This document shows positions 54,513 through 63,621 of a stretch of DNA of 64,000 bases, in pieces. Source of the stretch: Mycobacterium sp. 852014-52450_SCH5900713 (GTDB lineage Bacteria; Actinomycetota; Actinomycetes; Mycobacteriales; Mycobacteriaceae); assembly GCF_001667075.1 (NCBI RefSeq), contig NZ_LZIL01000031.1, forward strand, positions 57,326-121,325, written 5' to 3'. The notes under the pieces are model-generated. The model was not told where the DNA came from. It ran no database searches and saw only the letters and a list, made by a program, of their open reading frames with translations. The first letter of the stretch is position 1. Each line of letters starts with the position of its first letter. The translations under genes were made by a program, and so were the position numbers.

Positions 54513-57478
54513 CCACGCAGATGCTGATCAGACTCATCGTGGGCATGGGCATGACGCTGGTCGTGGCCGCGCTCGCCGGACGACGGGTCCTGTGGCTGTT
54601 CAAGCTGATCACGTCCGGGAAGCCCGCTCCGGGGCACACCGACGAGCCCGGCAAGCGAATCTGGGCCGAGCTCTCCGAGGTCTTCGGGCAGCGTCGCCTG
54701 CTCAAGTGGTCGATCCCCGGCCTGGCCCACTTCTTCACCATGTGGGGCTTCTTCATCCTGCTCACGGTCTACATCGAGGCCTACGGTCTGCTGTTCCAGG
54801 ACAACTTCCACATCCCGATCATCGGGCGCTGGGACGCGCTCGGCTTCCTGCAGGACTTCTTCGCGACCGCCGTCTTCCTCGGCATCACCACCTTCGCCAT
54901 CATCCGGCTCATGCGCAGCCCGCGCGAGATCGGCCGCTCGTCACGGTTCTACGGCTCACACACCGGCGGCGCGTGGCTGGTGCTGTTCATGATCTTCAAC
55001 GTCATCTGGACCTACGTCCTGGTCCGCGGGTCGGCGGTCAACAACGGCACGCTGCCCTACGGCAACGGCGCCTTCCTGTCGCAGCTCTTCGGGGCGATCC
55101 TGCGCCCGCTCGGCCAGCCGGCCAACGAGATCATCGAGACCACGGCCCTGCTGCTGCACATCGCCGTCATGCTGGGCTTCCTCATCATCGTGCTGCACTC
55201 CAAGCACCTGCACATCTTCACGGCGCCGATCAACGTCATCTTCAAGCGGCTGCCCGACGGGCTTGGCCCGCTGCTGCCGATCGAGGCCGACGGCAAGCCG
55301 ATCGACTTCGAAAACCCGCCCGACGACGCCGAGTTCGGCCGCGGCAAGATCGAGGACTTCAGCTGGAAGGCCATGCTGGACTTCGCCACCTGCACCGAAT
55401 GCGGTCGCTGCCAGTCGCAGTGCCCGGCCTGGAACACCGGCAAGCCGCTGTCTCCCAAGCTCGTCATCATGGACCTGCGCGACCACTGGATGGCCAAGGC
55501 GCCCTACATCCTCGGAGATAAGGAATCGCCCGCCGAGAACACGCCGGAAGGCGGGATCGGCGAGGAACTGGCCGGCGAGAAGCACGCCGAGGCGCACCAC
55601 GTCCCCGAGTCGGGCTTCGGCCGCGTCATGGGCTCCGGCCCGGAGCAGGCCACCCGGCCGCTGGTCGGCACCGCCGAGCAGGGCGGCGTCATCGACCCCG
55701 ACGTGCTGTGGTCCTGCGTGTCCTGCGGCGCGTGCGTCGAGCAGTGCCCGGTGGACATCGAGCACGTCGACCACATCATCGATATGCGCCGCTACCAGGT
55801 GATGATGGAATCGGAGTTTCCCTCGGAACTGTCGGTGCTGTTCAAGAACCTGGAAACCAAGTCCAACCCGTGGGGCCAGAACGCGTCCGACCGGACCAAC
55901 TGGATCGACGAGGTGGACTTCGACGTTCCCGTCTACGGCGAGGACGTGGACAGCTTCGACGGCTTCGAGTATCTGTTCTGGGTCGGCTGCGCCGGCGCCT
56001 ACGACGACAAGGCCAAGAAGACCACCAAGGCCGTCGCGGAACTGCTGGCCGTCGCCGGGGTGAAGTACCTGGTGCTGGGCACCGGCGAAACCTGCAACGG
56101 CGACTCCGCGCGCCGCTCGGGCAACGAGTTCCTCTTCCAGCAGCTGGCCGCCCAGGCCGTCGAGACCCTGGACGGGGTGTTCGAGGGCGTGGAGACCGTC
56201 GACCGCAAGATCGTCGTCACCTGCCCGCACTGCTTCAACACCCTGGGCCGCGAATACCGGCAGCTGGGTTCGAACTACTCGGTGCTGCACCACACCCAGC
56301 TGCTGAACCGGCTGATCCGCGACAACAAGCTGGTGCCGGTGACCCCCGTCTCCCAAGACATCACCTACCACGACCCCTGCTACCTGGGCCGGCACAACAA
56401 GGTCTACGAGGCGCCGCGCGAGCTGATCGGGGCCGCGGGTGCGACGCTCACCGAGATGCCGCGCCACGCCGAGCGCAGCTTCTGCTGCGGCGCCGGCGGC
56501 GCGCGGATGTGGATGGAAGAGCACATCGGCAAGCGGATCAACCACGAACGCGTCGACGAGGCACTGGCCACCGGGGCCGCCACCATCGCGACCGGCTGCC
56601 CGTTCTGCCGGGTGATGGTCACCGACGGCGTCAACGACCGGCAGGAAGAGGCCGGCCGCAGCGGGGTCGAGGTGCTCGACGTCGCCCAGGTGCTGCTCGG
56701 GTCCCTCGAGTACGACAAGGCGACGCTGCCGGAGAAGGGCACGGCCGCCAAGGAGGCCGAGAAGCGGGCGGCTCAGGCGCCCAAGGCCACCGCCACCGTC
56801 GAGGCACCGGCCAAGGAATCCGAGGAGGCACCCGCCGAGGCGGCCCCCAAGTCCGAGGCCGCGCCCGCGGCGCCCGTCAAGGGGCTGGGCATCGCCGGCG
56901 GTGCCAAGAAGCCCGGTAAGAAGGCGGCCGAGCCCGCCGCCGACGGCAAGGCCGAGGCCTCCGCGTCCGCAGCGCCCGCCGCGCCCGCCAAGGGGCTGGG
57001 CATCGCCGGCGGCGCCAAGAAGCCCGGCGCCAAGAAGGCGGCGCCGGCCCAGGCCGAAGCCAAGACGGAGGCGCCTGCTGCGCCTGCCGCCCCAGCCAAG
57101 GGATTGGGCATCGCCGCCGGGGCCAAACGACCCGGCGCCAAGAAAGCCGCGCCGGCCGCCGAGGCACCCAAGGCCGAGGCTCAGCCCGAACAAGCCGAGC
57201 CCAAGGCGGCCGCCGACGAAGGCAAGGCCGAGGACAAGGCGCCCGCGGCGCCGGTCAAGGGCCTGGGCATCGCCGCGGGCGCGAAACGACCCGGCGCCAA
57301 GAAGGCCGCGCCGGCCGCCGAGGCGCCCAAGGCCGAGGCCCAGCCCGAAGCAGCCGAGCCCGAGCCGGCGCCGAAAGCGGAGCCGGCAAAGGAGGCCGAC
57401 GGCGAAGACGCACCGTCCGGCCCGCCGGTGAAGGGGCTGGGTATCGCGCGCGGGGCCCGTCCACCGGGTAAGCGCTGA
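54509..57478 (+). CDS. Membrane Fe-S reductase (HdrD/GlpC type), Rv0338c-like
   Basis: A 989-residue protein. About five N-terminal membrane helices (LIRLIVGMGMTLVVAALAG onward) may bind haem or quinone. Next come two [4Fe-4S] motifs, CTECGRCQSQCP and CVSCGACVEQCP, then two CCG domains (CPHCFNTL; CCGAGGARMW with CPFC) as in heterodisulfide reductase HdrD and glycerol-3-phosphate dehydrogenase GlpC. The last 230 residues are a Lys/Ala/Pro-rich tail with five GLGIA-x-GA-(K/R)-x-PG repeats. It likely passes electrons between the membrane pool and a soluble partner. The homologue Rv0338c is reported essential. GTG start coupled to a leader peptide. Confidence 0.88.
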   Translation: MTTQMLIRLIVGMGMTLVVAALAGRRVLWLFKLITSGKPAPGHTDEPGKRIWAELSEVFGQRRLLKWSIPGLAHFFTMWGFFILLTVYIEAYGLLFQDNFHIPIIGRWDALGFLQDFFATAVFLGITTFAIIRLMRSPREIGRSSRFYGSHTGGAWLVLFMIFNVIWTYVLVRGSAVNNGTLPYGNGAFLSQLFGAILRPLGQPANEIIETTALLLHIAVMLGFLIIVLHSKHLHIFTAPINVIFKRLPDGLGPLLPIEADGKPIDFENPPDDAEFGRGKIEDFSWKAMLDFATCTECGRCQSQCPAWNTGKPLSPKLVIMDLRDHWMAKAPYILGDKESPAENTPEGGIGEELAGEKHAEAHHVPESGFGRVMGSGPEQATRPLVGTAEQGGVIDPDVLWSCVSCGACVEQCPVDIEHVDHIIDMRRYQVMMESEFPSELSVLFKNLETKSNPWGQNASDRTNWIDEVDFDVPVYGEDVDSFDGFEYLFWVGCAGAYDDKAKKTTKAVAELLAVAGVKYLVLGTGETCNGDSARRSGNEFLFQQLAAQAVETLDGVFEGVETVDRKIVVTCPHCFNTLGREYRQLGSNYSVLHHTQLLNRLIRDNKLVPVTPVSQDITYHDPCYLGRHNKVYEAPRELIGAAGATLTEMPRHAERSFCCGAGGARMWMEEHIGKRINHERVDEALATGAATIATGCPFCRVMVTDGVNDRQEEAGRSGVEVLDVAQVLLGSLEYDKATLPEKGTAAKEAEKRAAQAPKATATVEAPAKESEEAPAEAAPKSEAAPAAPVKGLGIAGGAKKPGKKAAEPAADGKAEASASAAPAAPAKGLGIAGGAKKPGAKKAAPAQAEAKTEAPAAPAAPAKGLGIAAGAKRPGAKKAAPAAEAPKAEAQPEQAEPKAAADEGKAEDKAPAAPVKGLGIAAGAKRPGAKKAAPAAEAPKAEAQPEAAEPEPAPKAEPAKEADGEDAPSGPPVKGLGIARGARPPGKR

Positions 57479-57510
57479 CCTGGGATTTTGCGGCTTGACA
57501 GCAAATTTCG

Positions 57511-58800
57511 GTGGACACAAGTGGCACCATTGATGACGTGACCACTCACCAGCTGCCCCTGAACGCGTCCGCGCACCACCGGCAGCGTGTCTTCGCGCAG
57601 TCGTCCAAGCTCCAGGGCGTCCTATACGAGATCCGCGGCCCGGTGCACCAGCACGCCGCGCGGCTGGAGGCCGAAGGGCACCGCATCCTCAAGCTCAACA
57701 TCGGCAACCCGGCGCCGTTCGGCTTCGAGGCACCCGACGTGATCATGCGCGACATGATCCAGGCGCTGCCGTACGCGCAGGGCTACTCCGACTCGCAGGG
57801 CATCCTGCCCGCGCGCCGGGCGGTGGTCACCCGTTATGAGTTGGTCGAAGGCTTCCCCCGCTTCGACGTCGACGACGTCTACCTGGGCAACGGGTGCTCC
57901 GAGCTGATCACGATGACGCTGCAGGCCCTGCTCGACAACGGCGACGAGGTATTGATCCCGTCGCCGGACTACCCGCTGTGGACGGCGTCGACGTCGTTGG
58001 CCGGCGGCACGCCCGTGCACTACCTGTGCGACGAGACGCAGGCGTGGCAGCCCGACATCGCCGACCTGGAATCCAAGATCACCGAGCGCACCAAGGCGCT
58101 GGTCATCATCAACCCGAACAACCCGACCGGCGCGGTCTACAGCCGCGAGGTCCTCACCCAGATGGTGGAACTGGCGCGCAAGCACGAACTGCTGCTGCTC
58201 GCCGACGAGATCTACGACAAGATCCTCTACGACGACGCCAAGCACATCAACGTGGCCTCGCTGGCCCACGACGTGTTGTGCCTCACGTTCAACGGGCTGT
58301 CCAAGGCCTACCGGGTTGCCGGCTACCGCGCGGGCTGGCTGGCGATCACCGGCCCCAAGGACCATGCGGAGAGCTTCATCGAGGGCATCAACCTGCTGGC
58401 CAACATGCGGCTATGCCCCAACGTCCCGGCCCAGCACGGGATCCAGGTGGCCCTCGGTGGCCACCAGAGCATCGAAGACCTGGTGCTGCCCGGCGGGCGG
58501 CTGCTCGAGCAGCGCGACGTCGCCTGGGAGAAACTCAACGAGATTCCCGGTGTGTCCTGCGTCAAACCCGAGGGAGCGCTGTACGCCTTCCCCCGGCTGG
58601 ACCCCGAGGTCTACGACATCACCGACGACGAACAGCTCGTCCTCGACCTGCTGCTGCAGGAGAAGATCCTGGTCACCCAGGGCACCGGATTCAATTGGCC
58701 GGCACCGGATCACCTGCGCATCGTGACGCTGCCGTGGGCCCGCGACCTGGCCGCGGCGATCGAGCGGCTGGGCAACTTCCTGGTCGGCTATCGCCAGTAA
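57511..58800 (+). CDS. aspC: PLP-dependent aminotransferase (AspC/AlaA type)
   Basis: A 429-residue class I aminotransferase, the same length as Rv0337c (annotated aspC). The N-terminal segment LYEIRGPVHQHAARLEAEGH and LNIGNPAPFGF are typical of the E. coli AlaA-like branch, so alanine or glutamate-pyruvate activity is as likely as aspartate. The catalytic lysine lies in FNGLSKAYRVAGYRAGW, the PLP pocket in IINPNNPTGAVYS and ADEIYDKILYDD. The GTG at 57511 reproduces the mycobacterial length; GTG at 57538 is an alternative, with a TTGACA element at 57495-57500. Confidence 0.9.
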   Translation: MDTSGTIDDVTTHQLPLNASAHHRQRVFAQSSKLQGVLYEIRGPVHQHAARLEAEGHRILKLNIGNPAPFGFEAPDVIMRDMIQALPYAQGYSDSQGILPARRAVVTRYELVEGFPRFDVDDVYLGNGCSELITMTLQALLDNGDEVLIPSPDYPLWTASTSLAGGTPVHYLCDETQAWQPDIADLESKITERTKALVIINPNNPTGAVYSREVLTQMVELARKHELLLLADEIYDKILYDDAKHINVASLAHDVLCLTFNGLSKAYRVAGYRAGWLAITGPKDHAESFIEGINLLANMRLCPNVPAQHGIQVALGGHQSIEDLVLPGGRLLEQRDVAWEKLNEIPGVSCVKPEGALYAFPRLDPEVYDITDDEQLVLDLLLQEKILVTQGTGFNWPAPDHLRIVTLPWARDLAAAIERLGNFLVGYRQ

Positions 58801-58835
58801 GCATCTTCGCAGCCGGCGCCTCTACGGTGGACCGG

Positions 58836-60104
58836 GTGACGCACTCGCACTCGCATTCACACAGCCTGTCCGGCCCCGCCCCGGTTGAGTCGCTGCCCGC
58901 CAGGATCGTCGTCGGGCTGCTGGTGGCGATCGGGGTGGCGGTCCTGGGTGGCGCCATCGCGCTGTGGCCCAGCCGGCAGCACGTCGCCATCCCCATGCCC
59001 TTCCAGAACGCGGCCGGCGGCGCCGTGAGCACGCAGGCCGGGCACGTGCTGTCCAGCGCCGTGGGTGACTGCGGCAGCCCGTCGGTCAGCCAGGTGCTCA
59101 CCACCGCGCCCCAGCCGGCGCCGCCGGGCGCGGGCCGCTGCGTGCTGACCCAGGTGGCCATCGATTCCGGGCCCAACGCGGGCGCGAACACGTTGCTGGA
59201 GTCCTCCCCCGGTCCGGGCCAGCCGAAATTCGCGGTGGGAGACCGCATTCGCCTCGTCCGGCAGGTCGACGATCAAGGCGCCACCAGCTACGCCTTCTAC
59301 GACTTCGAACGCGGCTGGTCGCTGGTCGCGCTGGCCATCGCGTTCGCGGTGGTGATCGTCGCCGTGGCGCGGTGGCGGGGACTGCTGGCGCTGGTGGGCA
59401 TCGGGGTCGCGTTCGTGGTCCTGGTGGCGTTCTTGCTGCCTGCGTTGCGCGACGGCGCGCCCGCGGTTCCGGTGGCCCTGGTGGCCGCCGCGGCCATTCT
59501 GTACGCGGTCATCTATCTGGCGCACGGCGTGAGTCTACGGACCAGCGCCGCGCTGCTGGGCACTCTGACTTCGCTGCTGCTGGCCGCGGGATTGTCCTGG
59601 GCGGCAATACAATTGGCGCATTTGACCGGGTTGTCGGATGACCAGAACGCCACCGTCAGTGCGTACCTGGGCAACGTGTCGATCAGCGGCCTGCTGCTCG
59701 CCGGCTTCATCATCGGGTCGCTCGGCGTGCTCAACGATGTGACGGTGACGCAGGCGTCGACGGTGTTCGAGCTCGCCCACCTCGGTGGCTCGCGGCGCGC
59801 TATCTTCTTGGGCGCCATCCGAGTTGGACGCGACCACATCGCCAGCACGGTGTACACGCTGGTGCTGGCCTACGCCGGCAGCTCGCTGCCGTTGCTGCTG
59901 CTGTTCAGCGTGGCCAACCGCTCATTGACCGACGTGCTGACCAGCGAAAGTGTGGCCATCGAGATCGCGCGGTCGGCGGTAGGCGGCATCGCGCTGGCGC
60001 TGTCGGTGCCGCTGACGACGGCGATTGCCGCGGCGCTGGCAAAGCCTAGTGAAATCGGCTCCGCTCCAACAGATCCAGCAGATAGCCGCCGTATCCGGAC
60101 TTGA
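58836..60104 (+). CDS. YibE/F family membrane protein
   Basis: A 422-residue protein of the YibE/F family. A His/Ser-rich start (THSHSHSHS) could bind metal. After one N-terminal membrane helix and an outer domain of about 120 residues, five to seven membrane helices follow, with the family block [20 protein letters not shown] near residue 300. No function is established; some relatives are linked to metal or fluoride tolerance only by context. Its last 59 bases overlap rmlA on the opposite strand. GTG at 58836 is chosen; GTG at 58827 is possible. Confidence 0.78.
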   Translation: MTHSHSHSHSLSGPAPVESLPARIVVGLLVAIGVAVLGGAIALWPSRQHVAIPMPFQNAAGGAVSTQAGHVLSSAVGDCGSPSVSQVLTTAPQPAPPGAGRCVLTQVAIDSGPNAGANTLLESSPGPGQPKFAVGDRIRLVRQVDDQGATSYAFYDFERGWSLVALAIAFAVVIVAVARWRGLLALVGIGVAFVVLVAFLLPALRDGAPAVPVALVAAAAILYAVIYLAHGVSLRTSAALLGTLTSLLLAAGLSWAAIQLAHLTGLSDDQNATVSAYLGNVSISGLLLAGFIIGSLGVLNDVTVTQASTVFELAHLGGSRRAIFLGAIRVGRDHIASTVYTLVLAYAGSSLPLLLLFSVANRSLTDVLTSESVAIEIARSAVGGIALALSVPLTTAIAAALAKPSEIGSAPTDPADSRRIRT

Positions 60105-60921
60105 GCAGCGTGTGGGCGCGCTCGGCCAACTGCTCGTCGGTGATCCAGCCCCGCTGCCATGCCACTTCCTCGGGGACGCTGACCTTCAGGCCCTGCCGCC
60201 GTTCCAGCGTCCGCACGAAGTCGCTGGCGTCCAGCAGGGAGTCGAACGTGCCGGTGTCGAGCCACGCCGTTCCGCGGGCCATCACCTCGACCGAGAGCTG
60301 GCCTCGGTTGAGATAGATCTGGTTGACCTCGGTGATCTCGTATTCACCGCGCGCCGATTTCTTCAGGCCTTTGGCGATCTCGATCACGTCGTTGTCGTAG
60401 AAGTACAAGCCCGGCACCGCGTAATTGGACTTCGGTGTCTTGGGTTTCTCCTCCAGTGACAGCGCCGTGCCGTCGTCACTGAACTCGACGACCCCATACT
60501 CCGACGGGTTGGCCACCCAGTACGCGAAAACCGCTCCGCCGCTGATGTTTTGGAAACGGCTCAGGCTCGTGCCCAGGCCCGGCCCGTAGAAGATGTTGTC
60601 GCCCAACACCAACGACACCGAGTCGTTGCCGATGTGGTCGGCGCCCAGGACAAAGGCCTGGGCCAGACCATCGGGACTTTGCTGCGTCACGTAGCTGATG
60701 TTGATCCCGAATTGCGAGCCGTCTCCCAGGAGCCGCTGAAAGCCCGCCGCGTCGTGCGGGGTGGTGATCACCAGAATGTCCCGGATCCCGGCCATCATCA
60801 GGGTGGACAGCGGGTAGTAGATCATCGGTTTGTCGTACACCGGAAGCAGCTGCTTGCTGATGCCCACGGTGATCGGATGCAGGCGAGTGCCCGAGCCGCC
60901 GGCCAAGATGATCCCGCGCAT
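60046..60921 (-). CDS. rmlA: Glucose-1-phosphate thymidylyltransferase RmlA
   Basis: A 291-residue enzyme that makes dTDP-glucose, first step to dTDP-rhamnose, the linker sugar joining arabinogalactan to peptidoglycan. The nucleotide-binding signature [11 protein letters not shown] is at residues 8-18, followed by [16 protein letters not shown] and LGDNIFYG with the metal-binding Asp; [19 protein letters not shown] is the sugar-site region. Length is standard. It corresponds to Rv0334. The 3' end overlaps the YibE/F gene by 59 bases. Confidence 0.96.
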   Translation of the reverse strand: MRGIILAGGSGTRLHPITVGISKQLLPVYDKPMIYYPLSTLMMAGIRDILVITTPHDAAGFQRLLGDGSQFGINISYVTQQSPDGLAQAFVLGADHIGNDSVSLVLGDNIFYGPGLGTSLSRFQNISGGAVFAYWVANPSEYGVVEFSDDGTALSLEEKPKTPKSNYAVPGLYFYDNDVIEIAKGLKKSARGEYEITEVNQIYLNRGQLSVEVMARGTAWLDTGTFDSLLDASDFVRTLERRQGLKVSVPEEVAWQRGWITDEQLAERAHTLLKSGYGGYLLDLLERSRFH

Positions 60922-60943
60922 GAGTGGCTCCCCTATTCCACGC

Positions 60944-61318
60944 TTAGTTGACGAGGTCGTTTTCGGTGAGTTCGGTCGCCGCCAGCGCCGACGCCAGGTC
61001 GTCGTGCCGGAACACGGACGTGACGTGGTCGTGGACCACGCGGAACGCTGACGCGGCGGTGGTCACGGCCCCGGGATTGTCCGGGGCGCTGACCTTCTGT
61101 TCGACGACGACGACCCCGTCGTGCACGTACATCCGGCCGAGTTCGGCCGTCGCGTGGCGGGAGGCGGCCCACCCGCGCAGCGCCTCGTGCCCCTGCGCGG
61201 CCCCGTGCGCGTCGCCGATCTCGATGTCGTCGCTGGACAACGCGACCAGCGTTTCCAGGTCGGCGGAGTCGAGCGCGTCGTGCCATGCCAGGACGGTGGC
61301 GATCTCCGAAGTGGTCAT
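60944..61318 (-). CDS. SnoaL/NTF2-like small protein, Rv0333-like
   Basis: A 124-residue protein with the cone-shaped NTF2-like fold pattern: [20 protein letters not shown] as first helix, then [21 protein letters not shown] and a beta sheet with [20 protein letters not shown]. It matches Rv0333 in length and place next to rmlA. No catalytic residues can be assigned. The ATG at 61318 is preferred over the TTG nine bases upstream. Confidence 0.75.
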   Translation of the reverse strand: MTTSEIATVLAWHDALDSADLETLVALSSDDIEIGDAHGAAQGHEALRGWAASRHATAELGRMYVHDGVVVVEQKVSAPDNPGAVTTAASAFRVVHDHVTSVFRHDDLASALAATELTENDLVN

Positions 61319-61354
61319 GTGTTGCAAGTTACCGTGTGTGCCCCGCCGCCGTGG

Positions 61355-62110
61355 CTAGAGCGGGGTGCGGTCCAGCCAGTTCTGCCACACACCCTCGTCG
61401 CCGAACAACTCAATGCCCGTGTCGGCGAGCGGCACCCGGCGCAGGATGGCCAGCAGCAGCTCGGTCGCGCCGCCCCGCAAGGCCGCGGTGCCCTTGCCGT
61501 GCTCGTGTGACCAGGTGATCCGGCTCCCGTCGACACCGATGGTCCACTCGCCGGCTTCGCCGAGCCCGGGGTCGGTGGCATGCAGATGCAGGGTGTTACC
61601 GGCCTCGAGCGGGAGCGCCGCCCCTTCGCCGCCGGCCTGGATCGCGACGCGCTCGAGCCATTCGGTGATCGCGTCGGCGGCTACGTCGGCGTTCAGGGTG
61701 AATTCCGCGCCCAGCGCGATGGCCGCGTCGGCCCGATGCACCGCCACCTCGTGCAGGCGGCGGCGGATCCACCAGTTCGTGGGCCGGGCGCCGAGAAAGG
61801 TCCACACCGGCGTTTCCACCCCCGTCAGCTCGACTGCGTCGACCAGCCGCTGCGCGCCCCCGTGCAGCCAGGAGATCGCGTCGGCCGGTTCGGGTGGCGG
61901 CTTGCCGCCCTCGACGGAACGGGGGTCGAGGAACTCCTCGAGCCGGTCGCGCACGATCTGCGCCGCCCAGCGGTCGCCCCGGCCCACGTGGCGCAGGAGC
62001 TGGCCCAGGGTCCACCCCGGGCAGGTCGGCACGGGCCTGGACTGGTCGGCATCGCGGAAAAGCTCCGAAAATGCGCGGTTTTCTTCCAGGAATGCACCGG
62101 CGAAGTCCAC
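61355..62110 (-). CDS. Mycothiol-dependent isomerase-like protein (TIGR03083 type)
   Basis: A 251-residue protein of the actinobacterial maleylpyruvate-isomerase-like DinB superfamily. The N-terminal domain has VPTCPGWTLGQLLRHVGRGD and HEVAVHRADA, whose His residues would bind a divalent metal; the C-terminal domain ends GGATELLLAILRRVPL. Such proteins use or are predicted to use mycothiol as cofactor. It resembles Rv0332. The GTG at 62110 gives VDFAGAFLEENR. Confidence 0.78.
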   Translation of the reverse strand: MDFAGAFLEENRAFSELFRDADQSRPVPTCPGWTLGQLLRHVGRGDRWAAQIVRDRLEEFLDPRSVEGGKPPPEPADAISWLHGGAQRLVDAVELTGVETPVWTFLGARPTNWWIRRRLHEVAVHRADAAIALGAEFTLNADVAADAITEWLERVAIQAGGEGAALPLEAGNTLHLHATDPGLGEAGEWTIGVDGSRITWSHEHGKGTAALRGGATELLLAILRRVPLADTGIELFGDEGVWQNWLDRTPL

Positions 62111-62146
62111 GCGGGTCAGGCTACGCCTCCGCTGCGCGCCGAACGT

Positions 62147-62188
62147 CACGCTGGCGTGGCGTTCGCCGGTCAGCGCCACGCTGGCGTG
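62147..62188. repeat. Pair of 12-bp near-palindromes between two genes
   Basis: CACGCTGGCGTG occurs at 62147-62158 and 62177-62188; each copy is a 5-bp inverted repeat around TG. The flanking bases make the two copies together an imperfect larger inverted repeat. It fills the 97-base gap downstream of udgA and upstream of the isomerase-like gene and could be a terminator or protein-binding site. Confidence 0.5.
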
Positions 62189-62207
62189 ACGCTCGCGGCA
62201 GGACCCC

Positions 62208-63533
62208 TCAGGGCCGCGGCGCCCCCAGCCGGAACAGCCGCCAGCCCGCCTGCTTCCAGCGGGCGGCATCGAGGCAATTGCGGCCGTCGACGATGACCCT
62301 GGCCCGCACGCGGTCGGCCAGGTCGGCGGGGTCGAGGTCGATGAATTGGCGCCACTCGGTGAGGACGAGCACCGCGTCGGCGCGATCACACGCCTCCTCG
62401 ACCGAGACCGCGTAATTCAACGTCGGGAACAGCCGCTGCGCGTTGTCCAGCGCCTTGGGGTCGTACACGTTGACCGCGGCGCCGTTGAGCTGCAGCTGGC
62501 CCGCGACGTTGAGCGCGGGCGAGTCGCGCACGTCGTCGGATTCGGGCTTGAACGCCGCGCCGAGCACGGCGATATTCGCGCCAAGCAGCGACCCGCCGCA
62601 GGCCGCGCTGGCGAGCTCCACCATCCGGGTGCGCCGGCGCATGTTGATGCTGTCGACCTCGCGCAGGAAGGTCAGCGCCTGGTCGGCTCCCAGTTCGCCG
62701 GCGCGGGCCATGAAGGCGCGGATGTCTTTGGGCAGGCAGCCCCCGCCGAAACCCAGTCCGGCGTTGAGGAATTGGCGGCCGATGCGCGGGTCGTAGCCGA
62801 GCGCGTCGGCCAGCACGCTGACGTCGGCGCCCGCGGCCTCGCATACCTCGGAGATGGCGTTGATGAACGAAATCTTGGTCGCCAGAAAGGCGTTGGCGGA
62901 GACCTTGACCAGCTCCGCGGTCTGCAGGTCCGTCACCAGGAACGGCACGCCCTCGGCGAGCAGGGGGCCGTAGAGTTCGCGGACCGCCGCCTCGGCCCGC
63001 GTCGAATGCTGTTGCACGCCAAGCACGATGCGGTCCGGATGCAGGGTGTCGTGCACCGCGTAGCCCTCGCGCAGGAACTCGGGGTTCCAGGCGATCTCGA
63101 CGTCGACCCCGCGTGGCGCCAACGCGGCCGCCCGGTTGTTCAGCTCGGCCGCGGTTCCCACCGGAACGGTTGATTTCCCCACAAGTACCGACGATGTCGT
63201 CAGCCGCGGCACCAGCGCGTCGATGACGGCGTAGACGTGGCGCAGGTCGGCGCCGTACTCGCCCTTCTTCTGTGGCGTACCGACCCCGAGGAAATGCACG
63301 TCGGCGAACTCGGCCGCCATGTCGTAGTCGGTGGTGAACCGCAGTCGCCCCGTCGCCAGGTTCTTCGTCAGCAGCTTGCGCAGGCCGGGCTCGTAGAAGG
63401 GAATGTCACCGCCGGCGAGCTTGGCGACCTTGCCGGGGTCGATGTCGACCCCGACGACCTCGTGTCCCAGTTCCGCCATTCCGACCGCGTGGGTGGCACC
63501 CAGGTAACCGGTGCCGAAGACGGTGCATCGCAT
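62208..63533 (-). CDS. udgA: UDP-glucose 6-dehydrogenase UdgA
   Basis: A 441-residue NAD-dependent enzyme oxidising UDP-glucose to UDP-glucuronate. The N-terminal NAD fold is GTGYLGATHAVGMAELGHEV, the catalytic Cys lies in GLGFGGGCLPKD near residue 260 and the C-terminal domain contains LGAAFKPESDDVRDSPALNV. Length matches Rv0322. The product could feed glycan or glycolipid synthesis, in line with rmlA nearby. Confidence 0.94.
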   Translation of the reverse strand: MRCTVFGTGYLGATHAVGMAELGHEVVGVDIDPGKVAKLAGGDIPFYEPGLRKLLTKNLATGRLRFTTDYDMAAEFADVHFLGVGTPQKKGEYGADLRHVYAVIDALVPRLTTSSVLVGKSTVPVGTAAELNNRAAALAPRGVDVEIAWNPEFLREGYAVHDTLHPDRIVLGVQQHSTRAEAAVRELYGPLLAEGVPFLVTDLQTAELVKVSANAFLATKISFINAISEVCEAAGADVSVLADALGYDPRIGRQFLNAGLGFGGGCLPKDIRAFMARAGELGADQALTFLREVDSINMRRRTRMVELASAACGGSLLGANIAVLGAAFKPESDDVRDSPALNVAGQLQLNGAAVNVYDPKALDNAQRLFPTLNYAVSVEEACDRADAVLVLTEWRQFIDLDPADLADRVRARVIVDGRNCLDAARWKQAGWRLFRLGAPRP

Positions 63534-63621
63534 GTAACCGGTATACGTCGCCGCGATGAGCTAACTGCATCGCCGCGCTAAGCGGGAGGCAAACGACAGG
63601 TGACAGGTGGCCCCGAACCGA

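Noticed and set aside
54956..57520. 854-codon minus-strand frame opposite the Fe-S reductase
   Set aside because: Shadow frame with repetitive Leu/Gly/Arg; the plus-strand gene carries Fe-S motifs.
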